In this document: piece after piece, positions 6,096-6,170 of the stretch
How the letters are laid out: each line of letters starts with the position of its first letter
Numbering within the stretch: position 1 is the stretch's first letter
DNA from: Methanobacteriota archaeon
Lineage (GTDB): Archaea > Thermoplasmatota > Poseidoniia > Poseidoniales > Thalassarchaeaceae
Assembly (NCBI GenBank): GCA_002731195.1
Contig: PCAI01000028.1
Span: 8,459 to 14,628 of the forward strand
Direction of reading: 5' to 3'
DNA: 6,170 bases
The notes under the pieces: model-generated
Told to the model about the DNA's origin: nothing
Database searches by the model: none
What the model saw: the letters and a program-made list of their open reading frames with translations, nothing else
Program-made: the position numbers and the translations under genes

Positions 6096-6170
6096 AATTA
6101 GGTGTGAATTATAAACTGTTTTTGATTTATCGGTTTGAAATAAATTTGAATCATACAATATTCAATATTT

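Overview
The window looks like an AT-rich, tightly packed stretch of archaeal chromosome, most likely from a marine planktonic euryarchaeon of the Marine Group II/III (Poseidoniales-like) type. The main evidence is a wybutosine-pathway TYW2 enzyme (an archaeal/eukaryotic pathway) next to a UvrC of the bacterial-type repair system found in mesophilic archaea. Supporting evidence is short intergenic gaps, a GGTGAT Shine-Dalgarno at a gene overlap, TATA-like boxes placed for short-leader or leaderless transcripts, a JAMM/MPN protease and a membrane-anchored peptidase. The exact lineage is inferred; no rRNA or other marker is present.

Layout, left to right. Positions 1-237 on the minus strand hold the 5' part of a winged-helix DNA-binding protein gene that runs off the left edge. 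It sits head to head with uvrC (261-1988, plus strand), a full-length excinuclease subunit C. uvrC overlaps the ribosome binding site of a TYW2-type tRNA wybutosine enzyme gene (1993-2883, or 1981-2883). Two further plus-strand genes follow after gaps of about 50 bases: a membrane-anchored X-Pro dipeptidyl-peptidase/CocE-type serine hydrolase (2935-4809) and a JAMM-motif metalloprotease-like protein (4861-5556). A 102-base gap with a T-tract and a good TATA-like box leads to a 44-codon zinc-ribbon gene (5659-5793). That gene converges on a minus-strand gene for an 88-residue two-helix membrane protein (5829-6095).

uvrC and the TYW2 gene are probably cotranscribed and translationally coupled, although DNA repair and tRNA-Phe modification are not functionally linked. 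The peptidase and the JAMM protein may be read from the same transcript or from their own promoters; the sequence does not settle this. I saw no mobile element, CRISPR array, tRNA or rRNA.

The points most worth a second look are the strongly eukaryote-like motif set of the TYW2 protein, the complete JAMM motif in a protein with a long unassigned insert, and the very small zinc-ribbon gene with its own promoter-like sequence.
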